Assembly (NCBI RefSeq): GCF_030651915.1
Contig: NZ_JAUSBV010000010.1
Coordinates: 124,001 to 188,000, forward strand
DNA length: 64,000 bases
Source: Parvibaculum sp.
GTDB lineage: Bacteria; Pseudomonadota; Alphaproteobacteria; Parvibaculales; Parvibaculaceae
Direction: 5' to 3'
Under the pieces are notes generated by a model that saw only the letters and a list, made by a program, of their open reading frames with translations, did no database searches and had not been told where the DNA came from. A program made the position numbers and the translations under genes. Shown here piece by piece: positions 18,841 to 28,247 of this stretch; positions within the stretch are counted from its first letter, which is position 1, and each line of letters opens with the position of its first letter.

Positions 18841-19917
18841 TCAGTTGCGCCGCGCCTCCACAAAGCCGGCGTCGCCGATGCGCGTCCATTCCTCGGAAAT
18901 GTCGAGCGCTTCGCGGAAGCTGGCATAGATTTTGGCCGTGGCGGCATCGCTCTTCGCCGCATCCTCCAGCACCTCGCGTGAGGCTTTCTTGAAGCCGGCC
19001 AGCACGTCGGCCGGGAATTCGCGCATCTGGACGCCGTGCTGTTCGACCAGCGTCTTCAGGGCGCGGCCGTTGTGGTGGGTGTATTCGGCCAGCGTGTAGT
19101 CGTTTTCGGCGGCGCAGGCGGCGCGGATGACAGCTTGCTGCTGCGGGGTGAAGCTTTCCCAGACCGCGAGGTTGAAGCCGGCGGCAAGGCTCGAGCCCGG
19201 CTCGTGGAAGCCCGGCCAGTAATAGAATTTGGCGATGCGATAGAAGCCGAAGGCCATGTCGTTCCAGGGCGCCACCCATTCGGCGGCGTCGATGGTGCCG
19301 TTCTGCAGGGCCGGGAAGATGTCGGGACCGGCCAGGGTGACGGCGGCGGCGCCGAGGCGGCGCATCACTTCGCCGCCGAGACCCGGCATGCGAATCTTCA
19401 GACCCTTGAGATCGTCGAGCGACTTGATTTCGTTGCGGTACCAGCCCGAGAGCTGGACGCCGGTGTTGGCGGCCATGAACGGCTTGATGTTGAAGCCTTT
19501 GGCCAGATCGTCCCAGAGCTGCTGGCCACCGCCGTGATAGATCCAGCCGTTGATTTCGGCGGCGGTCATGCCGTAGGGCACGGCGGTGAAGAAATTGTAG
19601 GCCTTCGACTTGCCCTGCCAGTAATATTCCGCACCGTGATAGACGTCGGCGGCGCCGCTCGAGACGGCGTCGAAGGATTCCAGCGCCGGCACCAGTTCGC
19701 CGGCCGCGAAGACCTTGATGTCGATCTGGCCGTCGGTCATTTCATGGATGCGTGTCGCCAGCCGTTCGGCCGAGGTGCCCAGCCCCGGATAGTTTTTCGG
19801 CCAGGTGGTGACCATTTTCAGCTGGCGCGGCGCGCCTTGCGCGATGGCGGGTGCGGGCATGGACGCGGCGGCGAGGGCGGCTGTGCCGGCTCCCGCCAGA
19901 AACGAACGGCGCTTCAT
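18841..19917 (-). CDS. dctP: TRAP transporter periplasmic binding protein, probable 2-oxoacid type
   Basis: A 358-residue exported solute-binding protein. The N-terminus MKRRSFLAGAGTAALAAASM with the AIAQG cleavage region reads as a Tat signal peptide. The segments YHGAEYYWQGKSKAYNFFTAVPYGM, KIRMPGLGGEVMRRLGA and ATWVAPWND-like AEWVAPWNDMAFGFYRIAKFYY are close to the TakP subgroup, which binds pyruvate and other 2-oxo acids. The ligand is inferred from that likeness only. It is the first gene of the TRAP operon. Confidence 0.88.
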   Translation of the reverse strand: MKRRSFLAGAGTAALAAASMPAPAIAQGAPRQLKMVTTWPKNYPGLGTSAERLATRIHEMTDGQIDIKVFAAGELVPALESFDAVSSGAADVYHGAEYYWQGKSKAYNFFTAVPYGMTAAEINGWIYHGGGQQLWDDLAKGFNIKPFMAANTGVQLSGWYRNEIKSLDDLKGLKIRMPGLGGEVMRRLGAAAVTLAGPDIFPALQNGTIDAAEWVAPWNDMAFGFYRIAKFYYWPGFHEPGSSLAAGFNLAVWESFTPQQQAVIRAACAAENDYTLAEYTHHNGRALKTLVEQHGVQMREFPADVLAGFKKASREVLEDAAKSDAATAKIYASFREALDISEEWTRIGDAGFVEARRN

Positions 19918-20015
19918 CGATGACTCCCGAATGACTTCCCCCTGACGCCGAAGCGCCGAAGCGGGGTCAGTATAGGCACGCGTGCGCGGGGCGCAACGGC
20001 TTCCGAAACAAGGAG

Positions 20016-20783
20016 TTAGGGGCGGGTGTTGAGGCTTTGCAGCGGGGTCATTTCGACCCAGCCCTGCATACCCAGCGCCTCCAGCGGGCGGAAGCGGGTC
20101 TTGTAGGCCATCTTGCGGCTGCCATCGACCCAGTAGCCCAGATAGACATAGGGCAGGCCGAGCATCCGGGCGCGTTCGATGTGGTCGAGCACCATCCAGG
20201 TGCCGAGGCTGCGCGCCGCCTCGCCGGGTTCGTAGAAGCTGTAGACCATCGAGAGGCCGTCTTCGAGCGTGTCGGTCAGCGCGGCGGCGACCAGTGGCGC
20301 CGGGCCGTCGCCGTCATCGGTGCGCGGGCGGCGATATTCGACGACGCGGGTGGCGACGGTGGTGTCCTCGATCATCGCCACATAATCGACGGGGGCCATG
20401 TCGGCCATGCCGCCATCGGCGTGGCGGCTGTCGAGATAGCGGCGCAGCAGGCCGTATTGCTCGTCGGTGGCCGCCGGCGGGCGCAGGCCGACCGCGAGAT
20501 CGGCGTTGCGGGCCATCAGGCGGCGGAAGGTGCGGCCGGGCTGGAAGCGGTCGACGATCACCCGCACCGAAACGCAGGCCGAGCAATTGTCGCAAGCCGG
20601 GCGGTAGGCGATGTTCTGGCTGCGGCGGAAGCCCGCCTGCGTCAGCATGTTGTTCAGCGCGACGGGCTCATCGCCGAGGAGATGGGTGAAGACCTTCTTT
20701 TCGGCGCGGCCGGCCAGATAGGGGCAAGGCTGCGCCGTAGTGATGTAGAACTGCGGAAAGCGGATGCGGGATTGATCTGTCAC
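20016..20783 (-). CDS. bpt: aspartate/glutamate leucyltransferase (arginyltransferase family)
   Basis: Adds leucine to proteins with N-terminal Asp or Glu, marking them for the ClpS/ClpAP N-end rule. The 255-residue protein has [17 protein letters not shown], the cysteine cluster [12 protein letters not shown] and C-terminal [20 protein letters not shown], all diagnostic. GTG 20783 is the likely start; the frame is open further upstream to 20915, but that part overlaps the neighbouring permease. The bacterial Bpt type is more likely than a eukaryote-like Ate1 by length. Confidence 0.93.
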   Translation of the reverse strand: MTDQSRIRFPQFYITTAQPCPYLAGRAEKKVFTHLLGDEPVALNNMLTQAGFRRSQNIAYRPACDNCSACVSVRVIVDRFQPGRTFRRLMARNADLAVGLRPPAATDEQYGLLRRYLDSRHADGGMADMAPVDYVAMIEDTTVATRVVEYRRPRTDDGDGPAPLVAAALTDTLEDGLSMVYSFYEPGEAARSLGTWMVLDHIERARMLGLPYVYLGYWVDGSRKMAYKTRFRPLEALGMQGWVEMTPLQSLNTRP

Positions 20784-20820
20784 GGGCCTGTTCGCGCCTG
20801 TTGCATCGGCGCCCGGGCAG

Positions 20821-22689
20821 TCACAATCCGTAATACCAAGGCGCGAAGAGAGAATAGGCCAACCAGAGCAGGATGACGAGGGGGGCGCCGGCGCGGACGA
20901 AATCGCGGAATTCATAGTGGCCGGGACCCATAACCAGCAGATTGGTCTGATAGCCCATCGGCGTGGCGAAGGAGCAGTTGGCGGCGAAGATCACCGCATA
21001 GACGAAGACCATCGGATCGACGCCGAGCTGGTTGGCTGTGCTGATGGCGATGGGGGTGAAGAGCACGGCGGTGGCGTTGTTGGTCAGGACATTGGTGGTG
21101 ATGGCGGTGGCCAGGAAGAAGGCCGAGAGAATCACCGGGACGCCATAGCCCGAGAAGAGCGCGACCGAGGCCTCGGCAATCGCCCGGGCGCCGCCAGTGG
21201 CGTCGAGCGCGGCGGCGACGCCGAGCATGGCGCCGACCATCAGGAAGATGCGGCGGTCGATGGCGCGGGCGGCCTGGCGGACGTTCAGCGCGCCCGAGGC
21301 GATGATGGCGCCGGCACCGGCCACCGCTGCAATCTCGATCGGCAGCCAACCGAGCAACACCGTCGACACCATGATGCCGAAGATGGCCAGCGCCCGGTGC
21401 GCCAGCTTCGGGTCGGGAAGCTCGGTCGCCGACCATTCGAGCAGCAGCACGTCGCGGCTGTGACGCAGGTCCTGGATGCGCGCGCTCTTGCCGAGCACGA
21501 GCAGCACGTCGCCGGCTTCAAGACGGATATCGTTGAGGACGGTGCGGATCATGCGGCTGCGGCGCTGGACGCCGAGCACGATGCAGCCGGTCTGGTGGCG
21601 AAAGGCGATCTGCTCGATGGTCTGGCCGATCATGCGCGACCCCGGCGCGACGACGGCTTCGGCCAGCGTCAGTTCGCCGCCGGGGCGGGCCGGCGCATCG
21701 CCATTGCCGGCGCCTTCGGCAAAACGTTCCTCGAGCATGCCCTCGAATATCTTCGAACCCGATTTCAGCGACTCGGTCAGCGTCTGGCGGGTTGCGGCGA
21801 CGATGATGACGTCACCCGGTTCGAGGCTCACATCCTCGAAGGGCGGCAGGATCGGATGCTCGCCGCGCTGGATCATGCGGACCGTCATGTCGCGCAGCGG
21901 CGGGAAAAGTCCGGCGACGGCGCCGACGCCGACCAGCGGGTGGCCGGCGGTCACTTCGATCTGGGCAATGTATTGCTTGCCGCCACCCTGATCGGCGCCG
22001 GTCAGGTCGACGGCCGGTCCGGCGCGATCGGGAACGAGGTGCGGTACCGCAAGCGTTGCGTAGAAAAAGCCGATGGTGGCCAGAAAGACGCCGGGGACGA
22101 CAAAGTCGAAAATGCCGATCGGTGGCAGGTTGGTGGTCAGCACGACGCCGGCGGCCAGCAGGTTGGTCGAGGAGCCGATCAAGGTCGTCATGCCGCCGAG
22201 GATCGAGACGAAGCTCAGCGTCATCATGACCTTCGGTGCGCGCTGGCCGAAGCGGCCGGCTAGCGTGGCCAGCACCGGAATGAACATCACGACGATCGGC
22301 GTGTTGTTGAGAAAGGCGCTGCTGACAGCGATCAGCAGGAAGGTCAGGAGGATCGTGCGGGCCGGGTGCTTCGAGCCGAAGTCGGCGACAAAGCGCGTCA
22401 CGCCGTCAAGCGCGCCGGTCTGGAACATGCCCTGCCCAATGACAAGCAGCGCGAGGACGGCGATCAAAGCCGGATTGGCAAAGCCGGACAGGAGTGTCGT
22501 GGTGCCGAGCAGGTTGCGGCCGTTGGCGCCAATGACGGGGAAGAGATAGAAGAAGACCAGCAGGATCGTCAGGACTGCCAGCGCCGAAATTTCGAGCGTC
22601 AGGCGCTCCATGCTGAACAATATGACGGCCATCAGCACCAGCGCGTAGACGGCCCACATCTGCCAGACAAAAGGGGTCAGCGTTTCCAT
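20821..22689 (-). CDS. SLC13/DASS-type permease with two RCK_C domains
   Basis: A 622-residue inner-membrane protein. The N-terminal helices include [21 protein letters not shown] and [10 protein letters not shown], the SNT-type signature of SLC13 sodium:anion symporters, repeated as [14 protein letters not shown] and [12 protein letters not shown] in the second half. Two TrkA-C-like (RCK_C) regulatory domains sit in the central cytoplasmic loop (about 215-300 and 310-390). This SAC1/CitT-like layout is often annotated as a sulfate or dicarboxylate carrier; the substrate is not determined. Confidence 0.87.
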   Translation of the reverse strand: METLTPFVWQMWAVYALVLMAVILFSMERLTLEISALAVLTILLVFFYLFPVIGANGRNLLGTTTLLSGFANPALIAVLALLVIGQGMFQTGALDGVTRFVADFGSKHPARTILLTFLLIAVSSAFLNNTPIVVMFIPVLATLAGRFGQRAPKVMMTLSFVSILGGMTTLIGSSTNLLAAGVVLTTNLPPIGIFDFVVPGVFLATIGFFYATLAVPHLVPDRAGPAVDLTGADQGGGKQYIAQIEVTAGHPLVGVGAVAGLFPPLRDMTVRMIQRGEHPILPPFEDVSLEPGDVIIVAATRQTLTESLKSGSKIFEGMLEERFAEGAGNGDAPARPGGELTLAEAVVAPGSRMIGQTIEQIAFRHQTGCIVLGVQRRSRMIRTVLNDIRLEAGDVLLVLGKSARIQDLRHSRDVLLLEWSATELPDPKLAHRALAIFGIMVSTVLLGWLPIEIAAVAGAGAIIASGALNVRQAARAIDRRIFLMVGAMLGVAAALDATGGARAIAEASVALFSGYGVPVILSAFFLATAITTNVLTNNATAVLFTPIAISTANQLGVDPMVFVYAVIFAANCSFATPMGYQTNLLVMGPGHYEFRDFVRAGAPLVILLWLAYSLFAPWYYGL

Positions 22690-22729
22690 GCGCGCATCAG
22701 ACTCGCGGGTTCATGCAGCGGGGCGACGG

Positions 22730-23209
22730 CTAGACGGAACGGCGGACGAATACGGTGCCGCAGAGATAGTCGTGGAGGCAGCGACGGCGTTCGTTGAAGA
22801 GGGGCACAAGCAGGACGAGCACCGTACCGACGGTCACGGTGACATAAAAGAGCAATGTCTGCAGCGCGCCCTGCAGATAGCCGGGGCGGCGACCGTCCCA
22901 TGTCCGCAGCTCGATGCCCTGCCAGCGCATGCCGGGCGTTGCCGAATGGCGTCCGCCAAGGGTCAGTGTGAAATAGGCAAGCGCGATCAGTGGCGTCAGC
23001 GCCGCACCGGGCCAGAGCAGGCCGAGGGTCAGGATGCCGAGGAAACCGAAGAGGATGTTGGCGGCGATCAGAACTACGACGATGACCAGAAGGTCGGCCA
23101 GAAAGGCGAGGCAGCGAGCAGCGATGACACCGTCAAAGGCGCCGGCCGGCCAGATCTTCTCTTCAGAGGGTGACAAGGAAGTCCGGGCTATCTGATTGTG
23201 TTCGCTCAT
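22730..23209 (-). CDS. RDD family membrane protein
   Basis: A 159-residue protein with about three to four membrane helices and the RDD layout: an N-terminal AGAFDGVIAARCLAFLADLLVIVVV helix, a GMRWQGIELRTWDGRRPGYLQ loop and a C-terminal ERRRCLHDYLCGTVFV. RDD proteins are of unclear function; some act in ion transport. The frame is open to 23284, but ATG 23209 has AAGAGGA just upstream and is preferred. RDD genes near bpt and hemB are common in alphaproteobacteria. Confidence 0.83.
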   Translation of the reverse strand: MSEHNQIARTSLSPSEEKIWPAGAFDGVIAARCLAFLADLLVIVVVLIAANILFGFLGILTLGLLWPGAALTPLIALAYFTLTLGGRHSATPGMRWQGIELRTWDGRRPGYLQGALQTLLFYVTVTVGTVLVLLVPLFNERRRCLHDYLCGTVFVRRSV

Positions 23210-23305
23210 TTTTCCTCTTGGCACCGAGCTGCCGTTTCGGCTGTCCGAGAGGTGAGACTTAAGACCAGAGGGACGCCAAGGCAAGGCCCCGGCGCCGGGG
23301 ACATG

Positions 23306-24202
23306 TCAGGGGCTGAAGCCGGGCGGCGTGACGGAGGCCTCGCGCAGAAGGACGATCGACAGGCGGCGATTGGCGGCCATGTAGGGATCTTCGGGGAAGA
23401 GCGGATCGGAATCGGCCTTGCCGACGACCTGATAGATGCGGTCGCCGGACAGACCGGTTTTTTCGACGATCCGGCGCGTGGCATTGGCGCGGTCGGCTGT
23501 CAGCTCCCAATTGCCGTAGCCGGACCTGGCGCTGACCGGGTTGGCGTCGGTGTGGCCGGAGATGCTGACGCGATTGGGCAGCTTGATCAGGATTCTCGCG
23601 ACTTCCTCGATCAGGGTGCGGGTGCGTTCATAGGGTTCGGCGAGGTCGGCCGGGAACATCGAGCGGCCGTCCTGGTCGACGATCTGGATGCGCAGGCCTT
23701 CCGGCGTCTCGTCGACGATGACGTTGCGCGAAAGCTGGGCGAGGTCGGGGTTCTCGCGCATGGCCTGACGGATGCTTTCGGCGGCGTTGCGGAAGTTCTG
23801 TTCGTCGCGCGCCGATTTGTCCTTGAGCAGCTTGTCGATCTCCGTCGCGGCGGCACGTTCTTCGGACGTTTCCGGACTTTTCGGCTGGGCCGGCGTTGAT
23901 ATCGTCATCACGACCTGCGGCTTGGTGCCGGGCATGCGCGCGCCCTCGGCGTCGAAGGCGGTGCCGCCCATGATGCCACCAGCGCCGCTTGTCGAGCGAC
24001 TGACATTCGAGGGCGCAAAATAGTCGGCGAGACCCTGCTTCTGCTCCGGCGTCGTCATACTGATCAGCCACATCAGCAGAAAGAAGGCCATCATCGCCGT
24101 CACGAAGTCGGCATAGGCGATTTTCCACGCGCCACCGTGATGGCCATGGACGACCTTCTTGACCTTTTTCAGGATGATCGGTTGTTCGTTCTTCGCGCTC
24201 AT
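23306..24202 (-). CDS. motB: flagellar motor stator protein MotB
   Basis: The peptidoglycan-anchored stator subunit. The single N-terminal helix is in GAWKIAYADFVTAMMAFFLLMW, with the proton-carrying Asp at residue 32, the same position as in the E. coli protein. The OmpA-like peptidoglycan-binding domain covers about 175-290 (ISGHTDANPV, ANRRLSIVLLRE). The frame is open to 24271; ATG 24202 gives the family start. It lies 19 bases downstream of motA. No other flagellar genes are in the window. Confidence 0.94.
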   Translation of the reverse strand: MSAKNEQPIILKKVKKVVHGHHGGAWKIAYADFVTAMMAFFLLMWLISMTTPEQKQGLADYFAPSNVSRSTSGAGGIMGGTAFDAEGARMPGTKPQVVMTISTPAQPKSPETSEERAAATEIDKLLKDKSARDEQNFRNAAESIRQAMRENPDLAQLSRNVIVDETPEGLRIQIVDQDGRSMFPADLAEPYERTRTLIEEVARILIKLPNRVSISGHTDANPVSARSGYGNWELTADRANATRRIVEKTGLSGDRIYQVVGKADSDPLFPEDPYMAANRRLSIVLLREASVTPPGFSP

Positions 24203-24221
24203 GCCGGTTCTCCGCGCCGCG

Positions 24222-25091
24222 TCAGCCGGCGGTGCCGGGCTGCAGCGAAGCCGTGGACTGCTCGACCTCAATGAAGGTCGGCCGCACTTCCGACATCAAG
24301 GCCTTGCGCGCGAATTCGATGGAAACGGCAGGTGCGTAGCCGGCCATGTGGGCGAGCAGGCCCGCTTTCATCGACAAGTAGTATTTCGCTTCGGCCTCAT
24401 AGGTGTTGCGCAGCGACTGGGCCATCGGTCCGAAAAAGCCGTAAGCGACAAAAACACCGAGGAAGGTGCCGACAAGGGCGCCGCCGATCAGGCCACCCAG
24501 GATTTCGGGCGGCTGGTCGATTGAGCCCATGGTCTTGATGACGCCGAGCACGGCGGCAACGATTCCGAGGGCGGGGGTGCCGTCGGCCAGCGCCTGCATG
24601 GCGCTGACGATGCGTTCTCGTTCCTGATGGTGGGTTTCGAGTTCTTCGTCCATCAGCGATTCAAGCTCATGGGCGTTCTCGGTGCCGAGCGTGATCATGC
24701 GCAGATAGTCGCACATGAATTCGACCGCATGTTTGTCGGCGGCGAAGCGTGGAAACTGACCGAAGAGCGACGATTCGCCGGGGTTCTCGACATGGGCTTC
24801 GAGGGCGAGGTTGCCCTTGCCCTTGGCAAGTTTGAAGAGCGTATATTGCAGGCCGAGCAGTTCGAGGAAAGAGGCCTTGTCGTAGCGCGGGCCTTTCATC
24901 AGCGAGGTGAGGACGCCGCCAGTGGCCTTCAGCACCGAGGGCGGATTGGCAATGAAGTAAGCGCCGAGCGCGGCACCAAGAATGATGACGGCTTCAAAGG
25001 GCTGCCACAGCACTTCGAGGTGTCCGCCCATCGCGGCATAGCCACCGAAGACACTCAACAGAACCACTACGATGCCGACAATGAGCCGCAT
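24222..25091 (-). CDS. motA: flagellar motor stator protein MotA
   Basis: The four-helix stator subunit that couples proton flow to rotor torque. The protein starts MRLIVGIVVVLLSVFGGYAAMGGHLEVLWQP, typical of the alphaproteobacterial MotA group. The charged cytoplasmic loop lies in the middle and PALGIVAAVLGVIKTMG (helix 3) and GTFLGVFVAYGFFGPMA (helix 4) follow. A GTG four codons upstream (25103) is possible, but homologues start at the ATG at 25091. It is the first gene of a motAB pair with possible CtrA-type sites upstream. Confidence 0.94.
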   Translation of the reverse strand: MRLIVGIVVVLLSVFGGYAAMGGHLEVLWQPFEAVIILGAALGAYFIANPPSVLKATGGVLTSLMKGPRYDKASFLELLGLQYTLFKLAKGKGNLALEAHVENPGESSLFGQFPRFAADKHAVEFMCDYLRMITLGTENAHELESLMDEELETHHQERERIVSAMQALADGTPALGIVAAVLGVIKTMGSIDQPPEILGGLIGGALVGTFLGVFVAYGFFGPMAQSLRNTYEAEAKYYLSMKAGLLAHMAGYAPAVSIEFARKALMSEVRPTFIEVEQSTASLQPGTAG

Positions 25092-25370
25092 TTGCCCCAG
25101 CACTCTCTTCTACGTTAACGCCCCCGCAGACCTGCCGGGATGCAGGCCAGCCCCGCCTTCGCGCACATTCTTGCGGGGTCGGCCTTAACAGCGGGTTTAA
25201 CCAAAAGGATTTGCGCCAAAAATCAGGTGTTTTGCGGCCAATCATGGTTGCATGGCCTTGTGGGTTTGGCTTAAACCGGGCCGAGGTCCAGCGGCGGGCG
25301 TTAACGTGTCGTTGACAAAGGGCGTGGCGGCGATGCGCTGCGACCTGGTGACAGCGAAGAGAGATCGGCC

Positions 25371-25889
25371 ATGACAGAGACTGAGGGCGCGGAAACCACA
25401 GCGACTCCCGCCCACGACGCAAGGCGGTTCCGCGATGCGCTGGGCTGGTTCACGACCGGTGTGGCGGTGGTCACAACACGCCTTCCGGGCGGCGCGCCGA
25501 TCGGCATTACCGTCAACTCGTTTTCATCCGTCTCGCTCGATCCGCCGCTCGTACTCTGGTGCCTCGACAAGAAGTCGGACACGCTGTCGGCTTTTGCCGT
25601 TTCGACGCATTTTACGGTCAATGTGCTGCGCGAGGAGCATCAGGAGATTTCCTCGCGGTTGTCGCGCAAGGGCGATCACAGCCTGACGGGGCTTGCCGTC
25701 GTCGAGCGCAAGAGCGGATGTCCGGCGCTCAAGGAAGCACTCGCCCATTTCGAGTGCGAAGTCGAGGCGCGGCACGATGCCGGAGATCACGTGATCATGA
25801 TCGGGCGGGTGCTAAATTTCGATTACGCCAAGGACGGGCGGCCGCTGCTCTATCATCGCGGCGGCTATCAGATGCTGCCGCCGCTCTAA
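25371..25889 (+). CDS. flavin reductase family protein
   Basis: A 172-residue protein of the flavin reductase-like (HpaC/split-barrel FMN-binding) family, which supplies reduced flavin to monooxygenases or acts as a reductase. Typical elements are ALGWFTTGVAVVTTRLPGG, GITVNSFSSVSLDPPLVLWC and a C-terminal PLLYHRGGYQ. No monooxygenase partner is adjacent, so the electron acceptor is unknown. It is divergent from motA across 279 bases and convergent with a MarR gene. Confidence 0.85.
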   Translation: MTETEGAETTATPAHDARRFRDALGWFTTGVAVVTTRLPGGAPIGITVNSFSSVSLDPPLVLWCLDKKSDTLSAFAVSTHFTVNVLREEHQEISSRLSRKGDHSLTGLAVVERKSGCPALKEALAHFECEVEARHDAGDHVIMIGRVLNFDYAKDGRPLLYHRGGYQMLPPL

Positions 25890-25905
25890 GCGCGTGACTT
25901 TGCCG

Positions 25906-26406
25906 TCAGATGCCGGATTTCTTGCGATCGCTCTTGTCGAGCGTCGAGAGATTGTCGCGCATACGTTCAAGGCCGCTCAGCATCGTCAAATAGTCCTTGC
26001 GGTCGATACCTTCGATTGCGGCACCGTGAATGGCGACGTAGTGCGTTTCCCCGACATGTTTGTTGGCGTGGAGCAGCGGCGTCAGGAAGATACATTTGGC
26101 GCGACCGTCGGTCGGGTGAGTTCGCCGTTCGACGAGACCCATCGCCTCGAGCTCGGCGACATAAATGCCGACGGAAACCTTGTGAATGCTGAGCGCGTTG
26201 GCAAGTTCGGTCTGGGTCTGGCCATCACGCTGCAACAATTCGATGACGATGCGGGTCTGGTTGCGTGTCAGCCCCGTGCGGCGGTCGTAAATTTCAGCCA
26301 GCAGCGTTCCAAGGTTTTGAATGACTTCGAGAAAATGGCGGGGCGAAAGCGACTCGTCGACCGTCGCTTCCGGCTGCGGCACGATGCCGATTCTTGCTTG
26401 CGACAT
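25906..26406 (-). CDS. MarR family transcriptional regulator
   Basis: A 166-residue winged-helix protein: LTRNQTRIVIELLQRDGQTQTELANALSIHKVSVGIYVAELEAMGLVERRTHPTDGRAK contains the recognition helix and the wing with the conserved D-x-R. It is divergent from the ExbB/ExbD module (26656 on). A 16-bp perfect inverted repeat lies 22-64 bases upstream of its start, either as a hairpin in the leader or an operator. The ligand and targets are unknown. Confidence 0.82.
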   Translation of the reverse strand: MSQARIGIVPQPEATVDESLSPRHFLEVIQNLGTLLAEIYDRRTGLTRNQTRIVIELLQRDGQTQTELANALSIHKVSVGIYVAELEAMGLVERRTHPTDGRAKCIFLTPLLHANKHVGETHYVAIHGAAIEGIDRKDYLTMLSGLERMRDNLSTLDKSDRKKSGI

Positions 26407-26427
26407 GTCTCTCTGCCCCTTCGATCA

Positions 26428-26470
26428 TCGCCGCTTCGATACCTGCATAGTGAGGGTATCGAAGCGGCGA
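26428..26470. promoter_or_regulatory. 16-bp perfect inverted repeat upstream of a MarR gene
   Basis: TCGCCGCTTCGATACC (26428-26443) is perfectly inverted at 26455-26470, with an 11-base loop. It sits in the gap between the MarR gene and the ExbB gene. It could be the MarR operator, a leader hairpin or a bidirectional structure. A second short repeat, GTAAA/TTTAC (26552-26566), lies nearer the ExbB gene. Confidence 0.6.
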
Positions 26471-26655
26471 GGCCACGGAATTTACACCAAACCAAAAAAA
26501 TGATGCCATGCCGCGCTTGATCGCTTGACGGCTCGGCCCGGCGGTGATTTCGTAAATGAAGTTTACTAAAATGCGCCGCCGGCGTCACGCTTTTTTGCGG
26601 ATGGCGGGCGTAGTCGCCGCAGGTCGCGTACCTGTTCAGTCGGAGGAGTTCGAGA

Positions 26656-27414
26656 ATGCCTGAGGAAATGCCCGCAACTGTCGAGGCCACCGTCGATAGT
26701 GGCGAAGCGGCCGTGACGGGCGCCGCCGAAATCATCGCCGAGGCCGGGGGTGCCGAGGCGTGGTATTCGCTGGGATCGCTGCTCGACAAAGGCGGCCCGA
26801 TCGTCGCCATTCTGCTGGTGTTGTCCGTCATCTCGGCGGCAATTATTCTGCTCAAGATATTCCAGTTCTGGTCGGCCGGGCTGTCGCGCCGAAGCTTTGT
26901 GGATCCGGCCGTTGACCGGATCGAAGCGGGCGACGCGGCCGGTGCGCTCGACATACTGCGCAAGCACAAGACGCCGCTTGCCCGCGCCATGGCGGCGGGT
27001 GTGCGCGCCAAAGTGCGCGGCGATTTGCGCGATGAAGACGTGGCGGCTGAAATCAATCGTGTCGGCGCAATGGAACTGGGCGCCCTGCAGCGGTATCTGC
27101 GGTGGCTCGAGGTGATCGGCAATATCTCGCCGCTGCTCGGACTGCTCGGTACCGTGATCGGCATGATCCAGGCCTTCCAGCGGCTTGAGGAGGCAGGGTC
27201 CCAGGTCGATCCGGCGCTTCTTTCTGGCGGCATCTGGGTCGCGTTGCTGACCACGGCGGTGGGTCTGATCGTGGCGCTGCCGGCGATCACCGCACTCAAC
27301 CTTCTTGAGGGCAAGATCGACCAGGTGCGGCTGTCGATGCGCGACGCTTCGGCGCGTGTGATCGCGGCGCTGCACGCCCGGCCAGGAGCGTCTGCGGCGA
27401 AGGCCGCGAAATAG
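26656..27414 (+). CDS. MotA/TolQ/ExbB proton channel family protein
   Basis: A 252-residue inner-membrane protein. The first helix is at about 48-70, followed by a cytoplasmic domain and the hallmark GNISPLLGLLGTVIGMIQAFQ and GGIWVALLTTAVGLIVALPA helices. ExbB/TolQ pentamers enclose an ExbD/TolR dimer and convert proton flow into force on a TonB or TolA partner. GGAGGAG upstream supports the ATG. It is the first gene of a four-gene set with two ExbD-like proteins and a TonB-like protein. Confidence 0.9.
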   Translation: MPEEMPATVEATVDSGEAAVTGAAEIIAEAGGAEAWYSLGSLLDKGGPIVAILLVLSVISAAIILLKIFQFWSAGLSRRSFVDPAVDRIEAGDAAGALDILRKHKTPLARAMAAGVRAKVRGDLRDEDVAAEINRVGAMELGALQRYLRWLEVIGNISPLLGLLGTVIGMIQAFQRLEEAGSQVDPALLSGGIWVALLTTAVGLIVALPAITALNLLEGKIDQVRLSMRDASARVIAALHARPGASAAKAAK

Positions 27415-27436
27415 GACGAACGGGGAGCCAACGCTC

Positions 27437-27844
27437 ATGTTCGACGAGCCCGCACGCAGGCGAAATATGGCCAGCCTGACGCCGCTGATCGATGTCGTGT
27501 TTTTGCTGCTGATTTTTTTCATGCTGACGACATCGTTTCTCAAGACGCAGTCGCTGTCTGTGGTGACGCCGGCGCCGAATGCATCTGAACTGCCGACCGA
27601 CGCACGGGTGGTGGAAATCTGGTTGATGGGCGACGGCACGCTGCGCGTCGACGGAACGCCGGTCGAGCGGGCGAATCTGACCGAGGCCGTCAAGGCGGGG
27701 ATTGGTGGCCGCAAGGATATGACCGTGACGATCCTGGCTGAGAGCGGGTCACGAACGCAGGCATTCGTTTCCGCCATTGAAGCGGCGCGACAGGCCGGGG
27801 CCCGCGATGTCGGCACAGCGCGTGTGGAGAAAATCACACCATGA
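27437..27844 (+). CDS. ExbD/TolR family protein (Asp-containing)
   Basis: A 135-residue protein with a short N-terminus and one membrane helix, SLTPLIDVVFLLLIFFMLT. Asp19 in LID matches the essential protonatable Asp of ExbD (Asp25 in E. coli). The periplasmic domain (about 45-135) has the usual VDGTPV and ARDVGTARVEKI pattern. It overlaps the next ExbD gene by four bases (ATGA), showing coupled translation. Confidence 0.9.
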   Translation: MFDEPARRRNMASLTPLIDVVFLLLIFFMLTTSFLKTQSLSVVTPAPNASELPTDARVVEIWLMGDGTLRVDGTPVERANLTEAVKAGIGGRKDMTVTILAESGSRTQAFVSAIEAARQAGARDVGTARVEKITP

Positions 27845-28245
27845 CCGAACTCGATCAGGACCCGCCGCGCCGCCAGTTCGAGACGTTGATCCCGCTTATC
27901 AATGTCGTGTTTCTGTTGCTGATCTTTTTCTTGCTGGCAGGGACGATGACACCGGCCGACAATGTGGCGGTGAAGCTGCCGATCGGCGCGCTCAACGACA
28001 GCGAACGCGACATGCCTGCGACGCTGCTTGTCGAGGCGGACGGGTTTGTCTGGCTTGGCGATCGGCCAATCGACCCCAAGATCGTCGAACAGGCGCTCAA
28101 GGAATATCTCGCCGACAAGGGCATGGAGCGCGTGGCCGTCAAGGCCGATGCGGAAGCACCTGCCGAGGCGTTGCTGTTGTTGATGGAAGCGCTGCGAAAA
28201 GTAGGTGTGCAGCAGGTGACGATCGTGACCGAGAGAGGCCGGTAA
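27841..28245 (+). CDS. ExbD/TolR family protein (Asn in place of the essential Asp)
   Basis: A 134-residue paralogue of the preceding ExbD. The membrane helix is TLIPLINVVFLLLIFFLLAG: residue 21 is Asn where the first copy, and ExbD generally, has the proton-carrying Asp. The periplasmic domain is otherwise intact (WLGDRPIDPKIVEQALKEYL, VGVQQVTIVTE). It overlaps the first ExbD by four bases and ends two bases before the TonB-like gene. A mixed D/N dimer is an inference. Confidence 0.9.
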   Translation: MTELDQDPPRRQFETLIPLINVVFLLLIFFLLAGTMTPADNVAVKLPIGALNDSERDMPATLLVEADGFVWLGDRPIDPKIVEQALKEYLADKGMERVAVKADAEAPAEALLLLMEALRKVGVQQVTIVTERGR

Positions 28246-28247
28246 CG

